A stretch of 8,025 bases of DNA from NCBI GenBank assembly GCA_029934775.1, contig JAOZLO010000055.1, forward strand, positions 1-8,025, read 5' to 3'. Position numbers and translations under genes: made by a program. Source of the stretch: Desulfocapsaceae bacterium (lineage in GTDB: Bacteria > Desulfobacterota > Desulfobulbia > Desulfobulbales > Desulfocapsaceae). Shown here piece by piece: positions 7,885-8,025 of the stretch (its first letter is position 1; every line of letters begins with the position of its first letter). The notes under the pieces were generated by a model. The model saw only the letters and a program-made list of their open reading frames with translations. It was not told the DNA's origin and did not search any database.

Positions 7885-7890
7885 ATCATA
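7885..7890 (-). promoter_or_regulatory. Possible -10 element (TATGAT) for the hybrid kinase cluster
   Basis: Reading the minus strand, TATGAT differs from the TATAAT consensus at one position and would place a transcription start roughly 40 bases before the kinase ATG. No good TTGACA-like -35 box lies at 16-18 bases. The inverted repeat occupies that zone, which would fit an activator-dependent promoter. This is a motif match only. Confidence 0.3.
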
Positions 7891-7891
7891 G

Positions 7892-7918
7892 TCCGGTAAA
7901 AATTTGAAGGCTACCGGA
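7892..7918. repeat. Inverted repeat TCCGGTA-13 nt-TACCGGA, possible operator
   Basis: Perfect 7-bp arms at 7892-7898 and 7912-7918 are separated by 13 bases, so the arm centres are 20 bases apart, about two helical turns. That suits a dimeric DNA-binding protein better than an RNA hairpin, given the loop and the lack of a following T tract. A third copy of the half-site (TTACCGGA) is at 7972-7979. The repeat sits immediately upstream of the possible -10 element of the kinase gene. The binding protein is unknown. Confidence 0.5.
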
Positions 7919-8015
7919 AAAGATTATTATGAGAATATTTTCATCCGCTTCATTCTTCCACGTTTCTGCCCTTACCGGATGGGAAACAGGAGGTTTGAGA
8001 ACATCAATATTCTTC

Positions 8016-8020
8016 AGGAG
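8016..8020 (+). promoter_or_regulatory. Possible ribosome binding site of a divergent gene starting beyond the right edge
   Basis: AGGAG is followed by TTATT and then the window ends, so a start codon at or just after base 8026 would have normal spacing. A second AGGAGG at 7988-7993 has no ATG, GTG or TTG at normal spacing. This makes a plus-strand gene diverging from the kinase cluster plausible, but it cannot be confirmed from this sequence. Confidence 0.3.
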
Positions 8021-8025
8021 TTATT

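Larger units (their letters stand above)
7837..8025. other. Non-coding region upstream of the hybrid kinase, probably divergent promoter region
   Basis: A 189-base stretch from the kinase start to the right edge. On the minus strand all three frames are broken by stops, with two in-frame TGA codons within 18 bases upstream of the kinase ATG. On the plus strand two short frames run open off the right edge: from 7892 (with ATG at 7979) and from the ATG at 7929. Neither start has a convincing Shine-Dalgarno sequence at normal spacing and neither peptide is recognisable, so I do not call a gene. The region holds the inverted repeat, possible -10 and Shine-Dalgarno-like sites listed separately. 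Confidence 0.6.

Noticed and set aside
7690..7899. 69-codon plus-strand frame spanning the kinase start
   Set aside because: It overlaps the first membrane helix of the kinase on the opposite strand, has no family resemblance and lacks a good ribosome binding site.
7892..8025. Open plus-strand frames running off the right edge (from 7892 with ATG at 7979, and from ATG 7929)
   Set aside because: Only 32-44 codons are visible, no Shine-Dalgarno sequence sits at normal spacing before either ATG, and the peptides match nothing I recognise. A start just beyond the edge is more plausible.

Overview
The window reads as chromosomal DNA of a Gram-negative bacterium, proteobacterial in the broad sense. 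The genes look most like those of Desulfobacterota or gamma/deltaproteobacterial lineages, but no ribosomal or other marker gene is present, so this placement is a guess. Base composition is moderate (mid-40s % G+C by eye) and looks even across the window. I see no insertion sequence, phage gene, CRISPR array, tRNA or rRNA.

Left part (2-1369, + strand): the 3' nine-tenths of a histidine ammonia-lyase gene (hutH), cut by the left edge. Every catalytic residue known from the Pseudomonas putida enzyme that falls inside the window is present at exactly the expected spacing. The gene converges on the next gene with one base between the two stop codons.

Main part (1371-7836, - strand): a tight four-gene cluster, in transcription order (1) a 1336-residue membrane hybrid histidine kinase (periplasmic Cache-like sensor, HAMP, GAF, coiled coil, HisKA/HATPase, three receiver domains), (2) a CheR-type glutamate methyltransferase, (3) a stand-alone CheB-type methylesterase without receiver domain, and (4) a PleD-like receiver-GGDEF diguanylate cyclase with an intact inhibitory site. 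Gaps are about 47, 13 and 37 bases, so one transcript is likely. The window has no CheA, CheW or methyl-accepting chemotaxis protein. The natural reading is a chemotaxis-derived adaptation pair (CheR/CheB) attached to a sensor kinase with a c-di-GMP output instead of a flagellar one. The kinase coiled coil carries glutamate pairs repeated exactly every seven residues, the spacing of methylation sites in chemoreceptors, which makes it a candidate methylation substrate. This is a hypothesis.

Right end (7837-8025): a 189-base non-coding stretch upstream of the kinase. It holds a possible -10 element, a 7-bp inverted repeat (TCCGGTA/TACCGGA) with a third half-site about 55 bases away, a strong Shine-Dalgarno-like sequence too far from the kinase ATG, and at the very edge a Shine-Dalgarno-like sequence suggesting a divergent gene that starts just outside the window.
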